DNA of 64,000 bases from Homarus americanus (Eukaryota > Arthropoda > Malacostraca > Decapoda > Nephropidae), in assembly GCF_018991925.1 (NCBI RefSeq), contig NW_024756463.1, positions 320,001 to 384,000 on the forward strand. Reading direction: 5' to 3'. Shown here piece by piece: positions 1 through 11,455 of the stretch. Every line of letters starts with the position of its first letter. Position 1 is the first letter of the stretch. A program made the translations under genes and the position numbers. Under the pieces are notes generated by a model. The model made no database searches, was not told where the DNA came from, and was given only the letters and a program-made list of their open reading frames with translations.

Positions 1-1029
1 CCATACTTGTATACTGGATATATTTTAAAGAACAGCACTTGCCTCATATCCATAATTTCAATAGGTATTCTGTACAGTACTGTTTTGGCCTATCATTCTC
101 TCATGAGAACAGTATACTGTACTTCATATTATCCATTCTGTTTGGTGACAAAAAAAAATTGAAATGGTTTATTATTAAATAATGAACCATAAAAATTGTT
201 GGGATTTATAATTTCCATTTTGTTCAAGATTTTAATTCTACAGTCTTTATGAGAACTGCCATGTCAAGTCTTTTCAGGAGAGTGAAAGTTGATCCCATAG
301 GCATGCCTACCCAATAATGGAGCCTTAAAGCATCCAGTCTATCTGGGCAATCAACTTGTCCTATTGCATAAATAATTTTAATTACCCTGCATTAAAATTT
401 CTCCCGTGATATAAAACAGCACTGTACTGTACTGTATTAACCTATTTATATGGTCTCCACATTATACCTGTATACTGTACAGTAGTCTAGTTGGAGATGT
501 ACAGTACAATACAAGGGATCTGTAGTGATGAATGATCCTTCTCTTGTACGTACTTTTCAAAGGTCCATTTGATGATTCTTAGTCTGTGTGGTTTTCAATG
601 TTATTCCTACTTTTTGCATTGTTTAGGTAATAAACCATTACATGTACCATTAAGTTAAAAACAAAACAAAGAGCAATCACACATTACCTGAAGGATTAAC
701 TGTTATATTAGCCATATTAGTCTATCCTACAAAACCACAAAAAAAAATTTAAAGAATAAACGAAATTAAATTAGAGATAATACAATTAAATTTCTTAATA
801 GGTACTGTAGTACTGTAGCTGTAAATTCAGTTAGCATATAAGGTGGAACATTAAAATAGACAAAATACCTGAAGTCTTGCATGAAAATATATCTGAAAAA
901 ATCAGGCAAATAGGGAAAATTACCAGGTAATATAAAAAAATAAATGTGTTTGTACAGTATCTGTAAGTGCATTGTGTCTGTTCTCTCTTAATATACAGTA
1001 CAGTAAACAGTACTGTATTAATGGTTCTG
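1..1029. other. AT-rich region without a recognised gene
   Basis: I see no coding region with recognisable similarity on either strand. The stretch is AT-rich and carries many short GTAC-centred words such as TACTGTA and TACAGTA (for example near 71-84, 418-432, 471-507 and 995-1036). Its short open frames have no domain or splice context. Confidence 0.5.
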
Positions 1030-1031
1030 TA

Positions 1032-1161
<130 letters not shown>

Positions 1162-1490
1162 TACAGTACATGCAAACTCAAGCATAAATTGTTAATCATT
1201 CCTTTACATTTTGTGATAAAAACTGACTTAACGTATTTTTAATAAAAACTAACTAACATGTAAAACAAATATCCATCAAGTCTTTGTTACATGGTAATTT
1301 GTACATCCAAATTGCATCTCAATGGTTTACTATCTACATGTACCTTCAGTACAGTTACTTGGTACCTCTAAAATGAAAACTAATGATCTAAAATTTCTAA
1401 TACGTACAGTACTAAATGGGATCAATCTTAAACCATCATTTCTTTGAAATGACTCAAAGAAAGGCTGCTCTGCACGAATTAAATTATTAG

Positions 1491-1715
1491 GTGCAGCAGC
1501 TAAGTGGATACAGCACTTGCCTTCTGTCCTATTGGTTACCAGAGTTCATCCAGCTGTGAATGGGTACCTAACTTTACAGTTGATGAAGTGAAGGCAGATG
1601 AATGTAGTGCTGACCACACTGCTTCCTTGAGTCTGAAGGCTAGTATTACAGTGTGCTGTATCCTCACTGCCCCCCAACAAGCTGTTACACCTATGGGGCC
1701 CACTTACAATTAATT
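1491..1715 (+). repeat. Candidate SINE
   Basis: The segment contains phrases seen in tRNA-related SINEs: an A-box-like stretch in 'gctaagtggatacagcactt', then 'ttaccagagttcatccagctg' and 'gaatgggtacc'. The 3' end runs into AT-rich sequence. No second copy is obvious in this window, so the call rests on resemblance only. The 69-codon open frame across it is probably not a gene. Confidence 0.3.
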
Positions 1716-1982
1716 ATTGTTAGGTTAGCAATGATGAGAGAAATTTCGGTGACAGCCAAAGTTCCAGCGACCTCACCCTGGGTCTTGTACTCGTAGTTTT
1801 ATCTGGTAATACGTATTTGGTGAAGGGAGGCTGTATGTAATGGGGATTGTGATTGGTGGATCTATTTCAGGTTGTATCACTGCCAGGATAAATATTAAAT
1901 AATCCTTAGGTAGAATTTTTATAATAATAAACTATTCATTGTTATTTAAAATCATAAGAAGCTTCCAAATGTTCATATATTT

Positions 1983-2090
1983 GCTGTGGCAAGCGGGGTA
2001 CCACAAGGCAGTGTATTAGGCCCACTGTTGTTTGTTTGCTTCATAAATGACATGCTAGAAGCTGTACATTCCTCTCCATACAAATGTTTG
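1983..2090 (+). mobile_element. LINE reverse-transcriptase fragment (motif B region)
   Basis: The translated stretch includes GVPQGSVLGPLLFVCFIND, the conserved RT motif B region of CR1/jockey-type non-LTR retrotransposons, and breaks off about 10 codons later. It is nearly identical to the same region of the larger LINE copies at 23.8 kb and 29.6 kb, so it is a truncated copy of the same family. It lies in the spacer of the surrounding fold-back element. Confidence 0.75.
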
Positions 2091-3080
2091 CAGAAAAGCC
2101 TCTCACAATTAATCAGAAACAAAACAAAATGTAGAAAAAATGCAAGAATCTACCATCAAGTCAACTGTCAACTCTGTGCTCTGTTATTTATTTGTATGTA
2201 TTTTGTGTGTCTACACACGTACACATATATACAATACAGGTAAAAGAAATAATTGTCCTAAGGGCAAACACATAAAGGGAAGATACATTTCTTTGCATAC
2301 GAGTAAAAATGTAACCCCCCCCTCCCCCCTCCGTCAGCAAATGATATTGATGGCCATTTTGAGACCCAAATCCCAGCAAATTTTAAGGGCATGCTGTACC
2401 TGAGAAAACACACACAAAAGAAAAACTTTCATTGTGGTACCAATATGACTTGGTTTACTACTGGCAGTGGTGCCTGATTGTTTGTCTCAATTTGTTTTTT
2501 CACTTCAATTTAATTTAAACTCCACCGTAGTCACTGTTGTCATGATGGACTGTCTTTGCTAAAGACACAACACTACTCTCTGATCAGCCTTTGGATGGTC
2601 AATCACAGCCATCAGCGCATCGCATTTAAAAATTTCTGGATAAATCTTGTCATATGGTAATGATTTTGTGGTTGTATGCCTCCCGATCTATTTTTCCAGT
2701 CAGTAGAGGGTATTTTTCAATATACAATACTGTACAAACTGGAATAACGTTAAAAATCCTACATCAATTTACGCATTCACATCACTAAGACGATCTTGAT
2801 GCTCTTATGTAATCACTGTCCAATTGCCACCGCGCAACAACGAAGACCCGAGTGTCAGCACACTTTGTTACAGAGAAATGACATGACCCGCATGACCCTC
2901 CCTTATAGTCGGCATATATACGAACATTTGGAAACTTCTCATGACCTTAAATAACAATGAATAATTTATTATTATAAAAATTCTACCTTTGGATTGTTTA
3001 ATATTTATCCTGACAGTGATACAGCTGAATTGATACACCAATCACAATCACCTTTACATACAACTTTACTTTACAGAGTG

Positions 3081-3752
3081 CAGTAAATCCTCGTTTAACG
3101 TTGCCTCCAACAACGTTGTTTCGTTATAACGCCGCTACTCTGTAGATACCCATGATTCCGACAACGTCCCAACCGATTCATTATAACGTCGTCACGGACT
3201 ACTTTGTATGGCGCATCACCTTCTCTCATCTTGGCATGCTACGCTCTCTCATCTTGGCACACTATGCTCTCTTATCTTGGCGCGCTACTCTCTCTCGCGG
3301 AGCATCACAGCGTCCCCAGTCTTTGTTAGGCTTCCACAGCGTACATACGTGCGTGCATAAGTGTTGTTGCTATAAAGATTGTATTGTAACCATTCAAAAT
3401 GGCTTCCAAGTGCCCATCAAGTGTTAGTGATGCTAGTGTTGTAAAGAAGCAACGCAAGACCATCAGTCTTGTTACGAAAATGGAGGTTTTAAACCCACCA
3501 CATACTCGCTCCACCTCTGCTCATAAGTGAGTACAATACAAAATGATTTAGTTTATTTATCTTTTTGGATGTATATTATATATTTTCTATAAAAATTTCA
3601 TTGAATTTATGCATATGTAATGTATTTTATGGGGCAAAGAGAGGCTGGGGAACGTAACTAGCGTATTTTATCTATTTCTTATGGGGAAAATTGATTCCGT
3701 TAATGTTGTGTTTTTCAAGGACGTAACTAAGACATTAAGCGAGGACTTGCTG
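3081..3752 (+). mobile_element. Tigger/pogo internal-deletion derivative (family B)
   Basis: The ends are near-inverse: CAGTAAATCCTCGTTTAACG on the left, and AAGCGAGGACTTGCTG followed by TA on the right. At 3399 an ATG opens a short frame MASKCPSS...KKQRKTISLVTKMEVL, which resembles the N-terminus of Tigger-derived (TIGD-like) transposases ahead of the CENP-B-type helix-turn-helix. The rest of the transposase is missing. The element is inserted in the right arm of the older fold-back element, which gives the relative order of the two insertions. Confidence 0.7.
3399..3528 (+). pseudogene. Remnant of Tigger transposase N-terminus
   Basis: About 43 codons starting at ATG 3399 resemble the first residues of a TIGD-type transposase: a Met-Ala-Ser-Lys start, a basic KKQRK cluster and the beginning of the DNA-binding helix. 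The frame then enters AT-rich sequence with no DDE domain. It is a relic inside a short non-autonomous element, not a functional gene. Confidence 0.55.
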
Positions 3753-3811
3753 TATTGCCAGTTAAAATTGCGAGTACGAGATCCAGGGTGGGGTTGCTGG
3801 ATCTTTGGCTG

Positions 3812-5229
3812 ACTGTACACTAAATGTGGAAAAAACAAAATACGAGACCCACAAATGATGCACATTAAGTAGCAACTTATTATTTTCATCTTACATAAAT
3901 GTCTGCTCTATAAATACATGACAGTACATAGGTTTGGTGACCTACATCCTACAAAGAATACTATAATTTTCTGAGAAAGAATATACATGTGCAGTATTGA
4001 TAAATAAATTCACTGTAGAATTTATTTAAAGCATTACTGGGTTAATGGTCAAAGACTAGTAATAGCTCACGGACCTTCAATAAAATAAAAATTAATGTTA
4101 TACTGTACATCCACTGTGTAAAAACTGATAAAAGTGAAAGTACAGCACATGGGAATGAAAAAATAAGAAATTGACCCTGAAATCCTATTCTTTGATCAGA
4201 GGTGAAGAAAAATCCTTGATACAACTCCACATAACACAGCCATCTCATTTTGTTATTTAAGCATAACATTGGCACTACTGTATATATGCAAAGTCATCTT
4301 TCCAACTAGTATATGTACTGTATCAATCGGTTCTAAAGGAAATGGGTTTCTGAGTAATATGGATATTACCATTCAAAAAAAAAAAAAAAAAAAAAAAAAA
4401 AGGCCAAGATGGTTATCCTTGAAAACACAACCATTCTCTGTTTCACATAATCAAAGCAGAATGGACCTTTGGAAGTATTCCAACTAAAGTCCACCATTGC
4501 CAAATCTCATTGATATTATTCCACACCCCAGGGAGGAGGAAAAATATTAATAAATTGTTATTCACTCACTTCTGATTATTGAGGACAGACCTATTCTGAA
4601 ATGCTCTTTTTTGTTAAGCTTCCCAAGAATGACTCATGAATATGCCCAATAAGCCTGAAGACTTTGGAACTGGAACCCAGGGAATCCTTAGACTTGAGTG
4701 GTTGAGGTGATTTGAAGATCAGCCCAATTTTACCCTGACAACTTTTTGCATTAAATATGGGATCTGAGAAGCCAAGATTGCCCATAGACTTGGAGCTAAT
4801 TAATCAAGAAATCATACAGCACATGCACTACCTGCTCTTCACTTGTCAGGGTCACTACCAGTGTTGCAGTGCCAATTTTTAAGGTGCTGAAGCTGTCAAA
4901 ATAATTTCCGTTACCTAAACCATTTCTATTGATGCGTATACATATACTATATATATGTATATATATATACGGTATATAATATTTGATCTCGTACTGTAGT
5001 ACAGGGTAATCTAATGTGCTTATCCTTTCGATATTGGTCACATATCTATAGCTCTTATGAGAGGAAATGCATACCTACTTTTGAAAAAGTACTGTTTCAA
5101 AGTCTTTCTACAATATTGATAAGTCATAAAATGTAAGTGGATCTGAAGGAGAGATTAATTATATGAGCATATATTCGGTTTTGTATATGTATTAATAATG
5201 CAAAATAAAGTTGATTGCTTGATTGATAT
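3812..5229. other. Intergenic region, no recognised gene
   Basis: Nothing convincing is coding here. It contains a poly(A) run of about 25 nt near 4375-4400, a short TA-rich patch near 4940-4975 and scattered GTAC-type words. Open frames are short and show no family signature. Confidence 0.4.
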
Positions 5230-5257
5230 AGATTTATAGCTTACTATAACTTCATGT

Positions 5258-5560
5258 GTGAAGTGTGGTGTGGTGGCATGGATGAAGAGGAACACACTAA
5301 GGTGGTATGAACATGTGCCGAGGATGCATGAAGATAGGCTGACAAAAAAAGTTTATGATAGCAAGAGAGAGGAGAATGTTGGGAGGGGTAGACCAATTGC
5401 CACCTGGGAGAAAAGAGTTAGAGAGTTTTTTGAAGAGAGAGCGGGAAGGGAAGGAAGAGTGTTTGAGAAAGCAAGTGAGGTGTGCAAGGATAAAATGGCC
5501 TGGAGACACTTCTGTTGGGGAGTTCCCGGGAGGGAACAAGGCGTCGGCAATATTGATTGA
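5258..5560 (+). mobile_element. Non-LTR retrotransposon C-terminal fragment
   Basis: The open frame reads ...RNTLRWYEHVPRMHEDRLTKKVYDSK...GRGRPIATWEKRVREF..., which fits the C-terminal tail of endonuclease/reverse-transcriptase LINE proteins (a variant of the 'LRWFGHV.RM...GRGRP..W' block found after the RT domain). There is no RT domain upstream, so this is a 5'-truncated copy. It belongs to a different family from the VPQGSVLG-type LINEs elsewhere in the window. Clade assignment (RTE-like) is from memory of the family. Confidence 0.65.
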
Positions 5561-7460
5561 TCGACGAAAGCAGAGGTGCCGGAGCGGTGCTCAGGTGAGC
5601 TCCGGCAGCACTGCACCCCTGGTCACTACAGAGCAGGAAAGAAGCAGAACCACTCTCACCACCAGTCCAAGTCCTTCTTTCCAAGCTAAGTTAGAAAAGA
5701 GGATTTCAAAATCTAGCCATCATTTGTAATTTGATACCTTCCAAAAATAACTTGTGAATACTGAAGCAACTGACAACAACTGACAGGTGGAAAGAATCTC
5801 TAACTGTTGAGTGAAATGCATCTTGTAGGGGAGAAAATTCCATGACTCACAATTTGATAAGAATACACAGTATACCTGAACCCCCTATGCCACACTGGGG
5901 AGTCAGCAGAATAGTTTCCTGCAGAGCCGAGGATATCACGAATAAAGCAACATTTTACATACAGTAGACCAAAGCATCGTGATATCTAAGAAGTTCCACA
6001 CAAAGATTGAAAATCTAAAACCAAAATCAACTACAGCAGAAGTTAGTAAGACTACCAAGAACCTCCATCTATGCAGTTATAAAACTGAGGACAAGAGTAC
6101 AAGACAATATCTCTACTTACTCTATGACTCAAAGCTTGAGAATGGAAATGATGAAAATTTAGACAAAGCAGATAGAGGGGAACCAAGTTGTAGCTACTAG
6201 TTATATAACATGTCACTAATGTAGTTTATCTAAATTATGAAGTTTTGAAAGAATCTATGATACCCAAATGAGATGAGGAAAAAGAAATCTGATCCCATTT
6301 GTTCCAGACCCAAGGAAAAGCATCTACATCTACAAACCTTGTTATGGGATGGTCATTAAGAAAGTAAGGTGGTGGTGATTACCCTACATTATGAATGGGC
6401 ACCCCAAATGATGAATTCCCAAATACTATTGTGTTCCATAACCTTACATCCTACAGGGCAGAATCACTAGCTCTTAGCAGCCCAGGAACATTCAGGACCG
6501 TCTTGGAACAGGCGAGACATGTTATAAAAACAAAAACAAAGAATAAACTCCATTCTATACTATGCCTAGCTTGAAACAGAACTATAGATTATGTACTGGA
6601 AAAACACTGGACAGATTTGAGAAAAATCTTAATTAAGTGAACTGAAATGTATAAGAACAATTCCTTAACTCATGCTTTGTAGGGAAAAAATGGGGGTACT
6701 AGAGTCGATCATGAAACACCCAAAGAGTTTAGACAGCTTCACAATAAGAAGGCAAAATGTACTGAATATCCCTGGTTGAACTGTATTACTGTTTACCATT
6801 GTTTATATACCTGCACTATCTACTGTAAGTACACTAGTAATAATTGTATCCTACATGGACTATGTACACTGTAAACCAGCATTGTCTATATGTATACTGA
6901 ACTATAAATCTGGATTGTCTACATACAGTATTTGCCAAACAAATTGTAAATGTGTATGATGATTTTACTGAAGAAACATCTATCTATCTATCTATTTACT
7001 TAACATACAAGTTCATGCTAAGCAATGGACAAGTTCACAAACTAATTCCTCTATACCTCTTTATCAGCAAGAAAAAGATATACTGTACATGCTTAAACTT
7101 CAAACAATTCAAATTTGACCCTAGAGCTGGGTCAAACATTCTCCCAAGGTCAGGAACCCCCTGATATTGCAAGGTCCCCAAAATCATATCATCATATAAG
7201 GCATTCAGTCAAGGAATGATGAATACATACACCAAAAGTGAGGTTTGAGATTAAAGCTGTTAAAGTTTGCGCGCCTGATTTTTGGTGCGTTTCCGTAACC
7301 AACAGTACAATTTTGATGAAGCTGGAGTCAAAAGATGGAAAATCTAGTCGAGTTTAAGGATAAAAAAAAATAAACAAATGTAAAGACTTTGTGTTTTTAA
7401 GGTATGTAGATATTACACCCACACTCTGGTGCCTGTAATAAATGTCCAATTAGCATAAAA
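5561..7460. other. Intergenic region with one duplicated segment
   Basis: No gene is recognised. A 106-bp segment at 6553-6658 recurs at 11349-11455. An open frame at 5979-6200 has no recognisable similarity. Codon-like simple tracts (TCTA)n occur near 6978-6996. Confidence 0.4.
6553..6658 (+). repeat. Dispersed 106-bp duplicate, copy 1
   Basis: This segment (starting TTCTATACTATGCCTAGC, ending ATGTATAAGAAC) recurs in the same orientation at 11349-11455 with only a handful of mismatches and a 1-bp length difference. Flanks differ on both sides. I do not recognise the family. Confidence 0.8.
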
Positions 7461-7464
7461 GAAA

Positions 7465-7562
7465 TAAGTAAGCAATAGTAATAATAATAATGATAAACTG
7501 TAGTAAGTAATAATAATAATAATAAAACTATAGTAAGTAATAATAATAATAATAATAATAAA
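7465..7562. repeat. (TAA)n-rich simple repeat
   Basis: The tract is made of AATAATAAT runs interrupted twice by near-identical words around ACTATAGTAAGTAATAA, so the repeat has been duplicated at a larger period as well as by trinucleotide slippage. The leucine-rich frame on the minus strand is a repeat artefact. Confidence 0.8.
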
Positions 7563-7647
7563 GGTTTCTTAATTTTTCTCCTTCCCATCTTTGTAAAGCC
7601 ACAACATTTACAAGGAGGTCCCGTTTTCCTCTCCTCCACGATTTTTT

Positions 7648-7716
7648 TGTGGTCACCTTAACACACCCCTCGTGGTCACATTAACACACCCCTCGTGGTC
7701 ACATTAACACACCCCT
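7648..7716 (+). repeat. 23-bp tandem repeat, three copies
   Basis: Unit CGTGGTCACATTAACACACCCCT occurs at 7671-7693 and 7694-7716, with a diverged first copy at 7648-7670 (one internal A-to-C change and a changed first base). The flanks are T-rich. Function unknown. Confidence 0.9.
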
Positions 7717-7754
7717 CACCCTGGTTTTGGGTTTTTTTAGCTACCTGGTTAAAA

Positions 7755-9440
7755 AAAAAGGAACAGAAAACTACAGGCCAATCAACCTAACATTACATAT
7801 ACTGTATATGTAAGTGCTTTGGGAAAATTCTGAGGGATGCTATCATCCAAAACCTGACTGAAAAGTCTTATCAACGCTTCACAACACGGTTTCATGGAAA
7901 AAAAAATCTTGTCTGACAAAGTTACTCACGTTCCTTGAAGCAGTAACAGAATACAATATGTGGACCAAGGCTTACAAGTGGATGTGTTGTACAATACATG
8001 GATTTCTCCGAAGCATTTGACAAAGTCCCACATGCATGACTAGACTTCAAGATCCAGGCACATGGCAAGATTTTGACATGGATTAGTAAATGACTCAAAG
8101 AGTGGGAATAAATGGAGTACATTCTGAATGGGAAAGGTTCTCAGTGGAGTACCACAAGGCTATATCCTTCTGGACCCACTTTGTTTACGATCTACATAAA
8201 TGACATAGATGAAAATATATCGAGCCACGCTGTCAAATTTGAGGATGACCCAAAAATATTTGGGTAGGTAGCAAGTCAAGACGATGTCGCAACAATGCAG
8301 GAAGACCTGAATGAGCCGTTCAAATGGTCTCGAGGCTGGCAAATGCTCTTTAACATTACAAAATACAAGATCCTACACACAGGATATAACAACCCTCAGC
8401 ACAACTATTCTATTAATAACACTTTCCTGGACAATGCTGATAGGGAGAAAGATCTGGCATGGTGATAGATCATTCACTGAAGGCGGTGCAACAAGCGAAA
8501 GTGAGGAAAGCAAATTGATATCTGGGAATTATGAAGCGTACCTTTGAATATAAAGATGGGAAAATGCTCCTTCAACTGTACAAACCCAAGTACTGTATAT
8601 GTCCCAGTCTGGATTACTGTTTACAGGCATGGAAACCCTACCTCCAGAAAGATCTAACATACCTAAAAAGGGTGCAACACAGATCGACGAAGATGATTCT
8701 GGAACTATGTCATCTCGATTATCCAAGTAGACTGAGAGCCTTATGACTAAAAACTCTTTAGACAAGGCACAATAGGGCAGATTTCGTTAAACATTAAAAA
8801 TCCTTAAAGGGAAGGAAAACGTGAACCCGGGACATTTTTTTGTGATTTCACACACCACCAACACGAGAGAACATAACTACAATCTCGCCAAGTTATCGTG
8901 CAAAATGAATACAGTATAAGGAAATACTTTTTTAGACATAGGGTGGTAGACCCACGGAACAGTCTGCCAGCCCAAACTGTGGAATCAAGCCCTTGACAAA
9001 ATTATCAACTACCTGTGCTCAGTCGAGTGTCCATGCCTGGAGCTGGCAGAAGCCCGCCCCACAAGGAATCACAGCTCAAGGTTGAAAAGGCCACAAGTCC
9101 AGAAAACTGTGAGAAAATTTTTTTCGGAGTGAGAATTGTGAACTCTTGGAACAACTTGCTAGAGTATTGTGATGGCACCGAGTGGGAGCTCTTTCAAGAC
9201 CAGATTTGACCAACACTAGAGCAGGTTTAGATACATTCAAGATCCAGTGCATGCCCGGAAATTGCCAAAAGTGCATAACAGAGAAATGACCGACCGCCCA
9301 AGAGGCTAATGAGCTGATCAGTGGCAAAGAGAATAAAAGTGAAAGTAAGAACAATGGAGGGTTCCTACACAGGCCACTTGCCTCCTCTCTTCGGCATGGC
9401 CACCTCTAGTGGGTGACCATTAGGTAAATAAGGTAAAGGT
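7755..9440 (+). mobile_element. Degenerate CR1/jockey-like LINE, RT remnant to 3' tail
   Basis: Broken frames recover NYRPINLT near the start, MDFSEAFDKVPH (RT motif A) near 7998-8030 and a SQHRS/DYPSRL tail. They are interrupted by stops and frameshifts. From about 9010 the sequence is homologous to the 3' regions at 22.7-23.1 kb and 20.6-20.85 kb (LAEARP..., NSWNNL..., CDGTEWELFQ), and it ends in a short-period tail around 9430 (TAGGTAAATAAGGTAAAGG). The change in relatedness near 9000 suggests two fused copies. It is non-functional. Confidence 0.7.
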
Positions 9441-9716
9441 ACTGAATAAGTATTACCAGTGTGATACACGTCAATGAAAAAAAGTGGCGCCGCCAGCGTA
9501 AACGGCTGAGAAATTTTATGCCATAGGTGTAAACGATTTCATAAATTGACGCTGTTTTTTAGCGTCAACACCTAGCGTCAACGAGTTTTCAGTGACGTAC
9601 AAATGCAGCCCCGAAACGCATATTCTCCTGTGGATGGGAGTAACATATGTAAAAGAAAAAAATATTCATTAATTTTTAATCATTTAATATGATTTATATT
9701 ATACCATTTTAATTAT

Positions 9717-10250
9717 TCATTTGTTCCCCAACAAGAATACTAACATCTCAAAATACTTGTCGCTCATTCTGCTGCGCTTGGGCCACAAGACATCCTTGCC
9801 CATGGAGAACATGCGCTCCACAGCAGCACTAGAGGGGATGGGGGTGTTGTATTTGATGAACAACTCCCTCATGGCCTTGCTGGGGAAGGTGTCCTTGTCA
9901 AAAGATTTTTCAAAGGTTTCTCCCCCAGGAAACACTTGGCCTTGCTGGGGAAGGTGTCCTTGTCAAAAGTTTTTTTCAAAGGTTTCTCCCCCAGGTAACA
10001 CTTGAAAGGGTCACTGTCTTTTTCATGCCTGCGGGGGGTCTCGTACAGGGCCTGGAACAATTCATTCTCCATGTCATGGTCTTTGTCGTCTCCCTCACTG
10101 TTGCTGCTGCTCTCAGTCTCGTGCACGGACTTCTCCACCAACCTGGACAGCTGGTTGGTGGCCTTTTTCCTGACTTGAAAATTCAAATCTGTAGAAAGCA
10201 GCGCAGGTGCACGGGCGGCGGGAGCGGCAAAATTTTTCCCAGTTGTCTTT
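9717..10250 (-). pseudogene. hAT transposase C-terminal remnant
   Basis: The minus-strand frame at 9717-9935 carries SSAAVERMFSMGKDVLWPKR and ends soon after LVFLLGNK, the typical C-terminal dimerisation region of hAT transposases. Upstream, in another frame, is an acidic stretch (ESSSNSEGDDKDHDMENELF) from the same protein. The two are out of frame because a roughly 66-bp tandem duplication (about 9870-10001) splits them. The N-terminal BED finger and catalytic core are absent. Confidence 0.75.
9870..10001 (+). repeat. Tandem duplication of about 66 bp inside the hAT remnant
   Basis: The block beginning CCTTGCTGGGGAAGGTGTCC and ending TTTCTCCCCCAGG(T/A)AACACTTG is present twice head to tail, with small differences in the poly-T portion. 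It duplicates part of the transposase coding sequence and shifts its frame. Confidence 0.85.
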
Positions 10251-10668
10251 ATAACAAGATAATTGAAAATCGAACTTGGAAAAATAAAAAATTTTAGAAG
10301 TTGACGAACAAATTGACGCTTGACGCTCCACTCGGGTGAAAAGTTGACTGCGTCACCTGCCCAAAAAATTGATGGCGTCAGTGTTAACAAAAAGTTGCTG
10401 CCATCCATTGACGGCGTTAAATTAATGGCGTCAACGTACAACACTGAGTATTACTATATTATTATTCTCAAAACATTACAAGAGACAATAAGATTGGCAT
10501 CTTGACGGCATCCCTTCCCGTCTGAGGCTGCTGATTGTCTTTGAGCAAGATGTCATGGTGTCTTGCGCCCCTTATTGGTGCAGGTGTTTGGTGTAACTGG
10601 CAGACACCAGTCTGAGCTATGGAGCAACCAGAGCTCCCCACATGATGCCCTTAAGAAAAAAAATTTTA

Positions 10669-11318
10669 CAGTAAAAATCCAAAAATCAGGATGCCAGAAA
10701 TCCGGACCATCCGAGAATCCAGACTTTTCGAAAACTCAAACTTTTTTTTTTTTTTTTTAGCTGGATTTTGTGTATGTGCGCATGCGTGAGCGCCACAGCT
10801 GCACAGCGACAACAAGCGACCACGTGGTCGCCACTTTAAAACGAGCAATCAAACTGTGACAAGGTATGTAATTTTGAGTCCTACTCTTTCCATTTACAGA
10901 GCCCATAATAATGGCTCCTAAAGTAGATAAACTTCGTTGAGAAGAGAAAGAAGAACACGTTGAAATTGAGTGACAAACTTTAAATAATTAAAATAGAACG
11001 TGGTGTGAGCAATACTGTTCTAATGGAAACACAACATTGGAGAGTCAACACAATTTATGATATAAAAAAGGCAAAGAATAAAATTCTAAAATTCACAGCT
11101 TTTTCTTTAAAACTGCTAGTTTTGATAAATGAAGCATGCTAAATTTGCTAATGAATAAACTATCAAAATGTATCTGTTCATCTCTTCTTTATTCATCCTT
11201 AAATTTGAATTTTAAAAGTACTGCCTGAGAATCAGGAAAATCCGAAAATCAGGACCGACCCAATCCCCAAGCAGTCCGGATTTTTGGACTTCTACTTTTT
11301 AAAAATGGATTTTCACCG
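10669..11318 (+). mobile_element. Tigger/pogo relic (family G)
   Basis: The left end starts TA then CAGTAAAAATCCAAAAATC. The right end read inward is CGGTGAAAATCCATTTTT, a decayed inverted repeat. Internal ends contain repeated ATCCGGA/TCCGAAAATC words. In the middle, from ATG 10911, broken frames give a CENP-B-like helix-turn-helix (KRKKNTLKLSDKL..IIKIERG, then STIYDIKK-type residues seen as NTIYDIKKAKNKILKF). The DDE domain is missing. A T-run at 10741-10759 lies in the left end. Confidence 0.65.
10911..11170 (+). pseudogene. Remnant of CENP-B-like DNA-binding domain of a Tigger transposase
   Basis: Frames starting MAPKVDKLR, then after a stop KRKKNTLKLSDKL and NTIYDIKKAKNKILKF, match the order of a jerky/Tigger N-terminus (basic start, helix-turn-helix with 'TIYDIKK' recognition helix). 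Stops and frameshifts make it non-functional. No DDE catalytic domain follows. Confidence 0.55.
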
Positions 11319-11348
11319 CGTAAGTGATGAATAAGCCATCAATTTCAC

Positions 11349-11455
11349 TTCTATGCTATGCCTAGCTTGAAGCAGAACTATAGATTATGTACTGGAAAAA
11401 CACTGGACAGAACTCGAGACAAATCTTAATTAAGTGAACTGAAATGTATAAGAAC
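11349..11455 (+). repeat. Dispersed 106-bp duplicate, copy 2
   Basis: Second copy of the segment at 6553-6658, same orientation, differing at only a few positions. It lies just downstream of the Tigger relic ending at 11318. Confidence 0.8.

Larger units (their letters stand above)
1753..3811. mobile_element. Fold-back element with long inverted arms, interrupted by a nested MITE
   Basis: The left arm (about 1753-1980) is the imperfect inverse of the right side (about 2918-3078 plus 3755-3811). Both ends begin CAGCCAAAG when read inward, followed by TCCAGC and a CACCCTGG block. The inner arms share long AT-rich runs (around 1900-1975 and 2935-3010). The right arm is split by a separate Tigger-like MITE at 3081-3752. 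The spacer (1981-2917) contains a LINE reverse-transcriptase scrap and no recognised transposase. No convincing target duplication is visible (TTCGGTGA on the left against ACTGTACA on the right), so the superfamily is unknown. Confidence 0.6.
9457..10446 (-). mobile_element. hAT element with 8-bp target duplication and transposase remnant
   Basis: The termini are CAGTGTGATACACGTCAATG on the left and, read inward from the right, CAGTGTTGTACGTTGACGCC. An exact 8-bp duplication AGTATTAC lies immediately outside both ends (9449-9456 and 10447-10454). An 8-bp duplication and CAG-type ends are the hAT hallmark. Subterminal regions repeat the word GCGTCAA many times. On the minus strand the interior encodes a hAT C-terminal dimerisation motif (SSAAVERMFSMGKDVL) and an acidic upstream stretch. 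It is a 990-bp internally shortened derivative. Confidence 0.9.

Noticed and set aside
3326..3514. Minus-strand 62-codon frame
   Set aside because: Shadow of the Tigger transposase N-terminal remnant on the plus strand.
5355..5729. 124-codon plus-strand frame overlapping the LINE tail
   Set aside because: Out of frame with the recognisable LINE C-terminal protein in the same place; low-complexity, no family.
7397..7639. Leucine-rich minus-strand frame resembling a signal or membrane segment
   Set aside because: It is the translation of a (TAA)n repeat.
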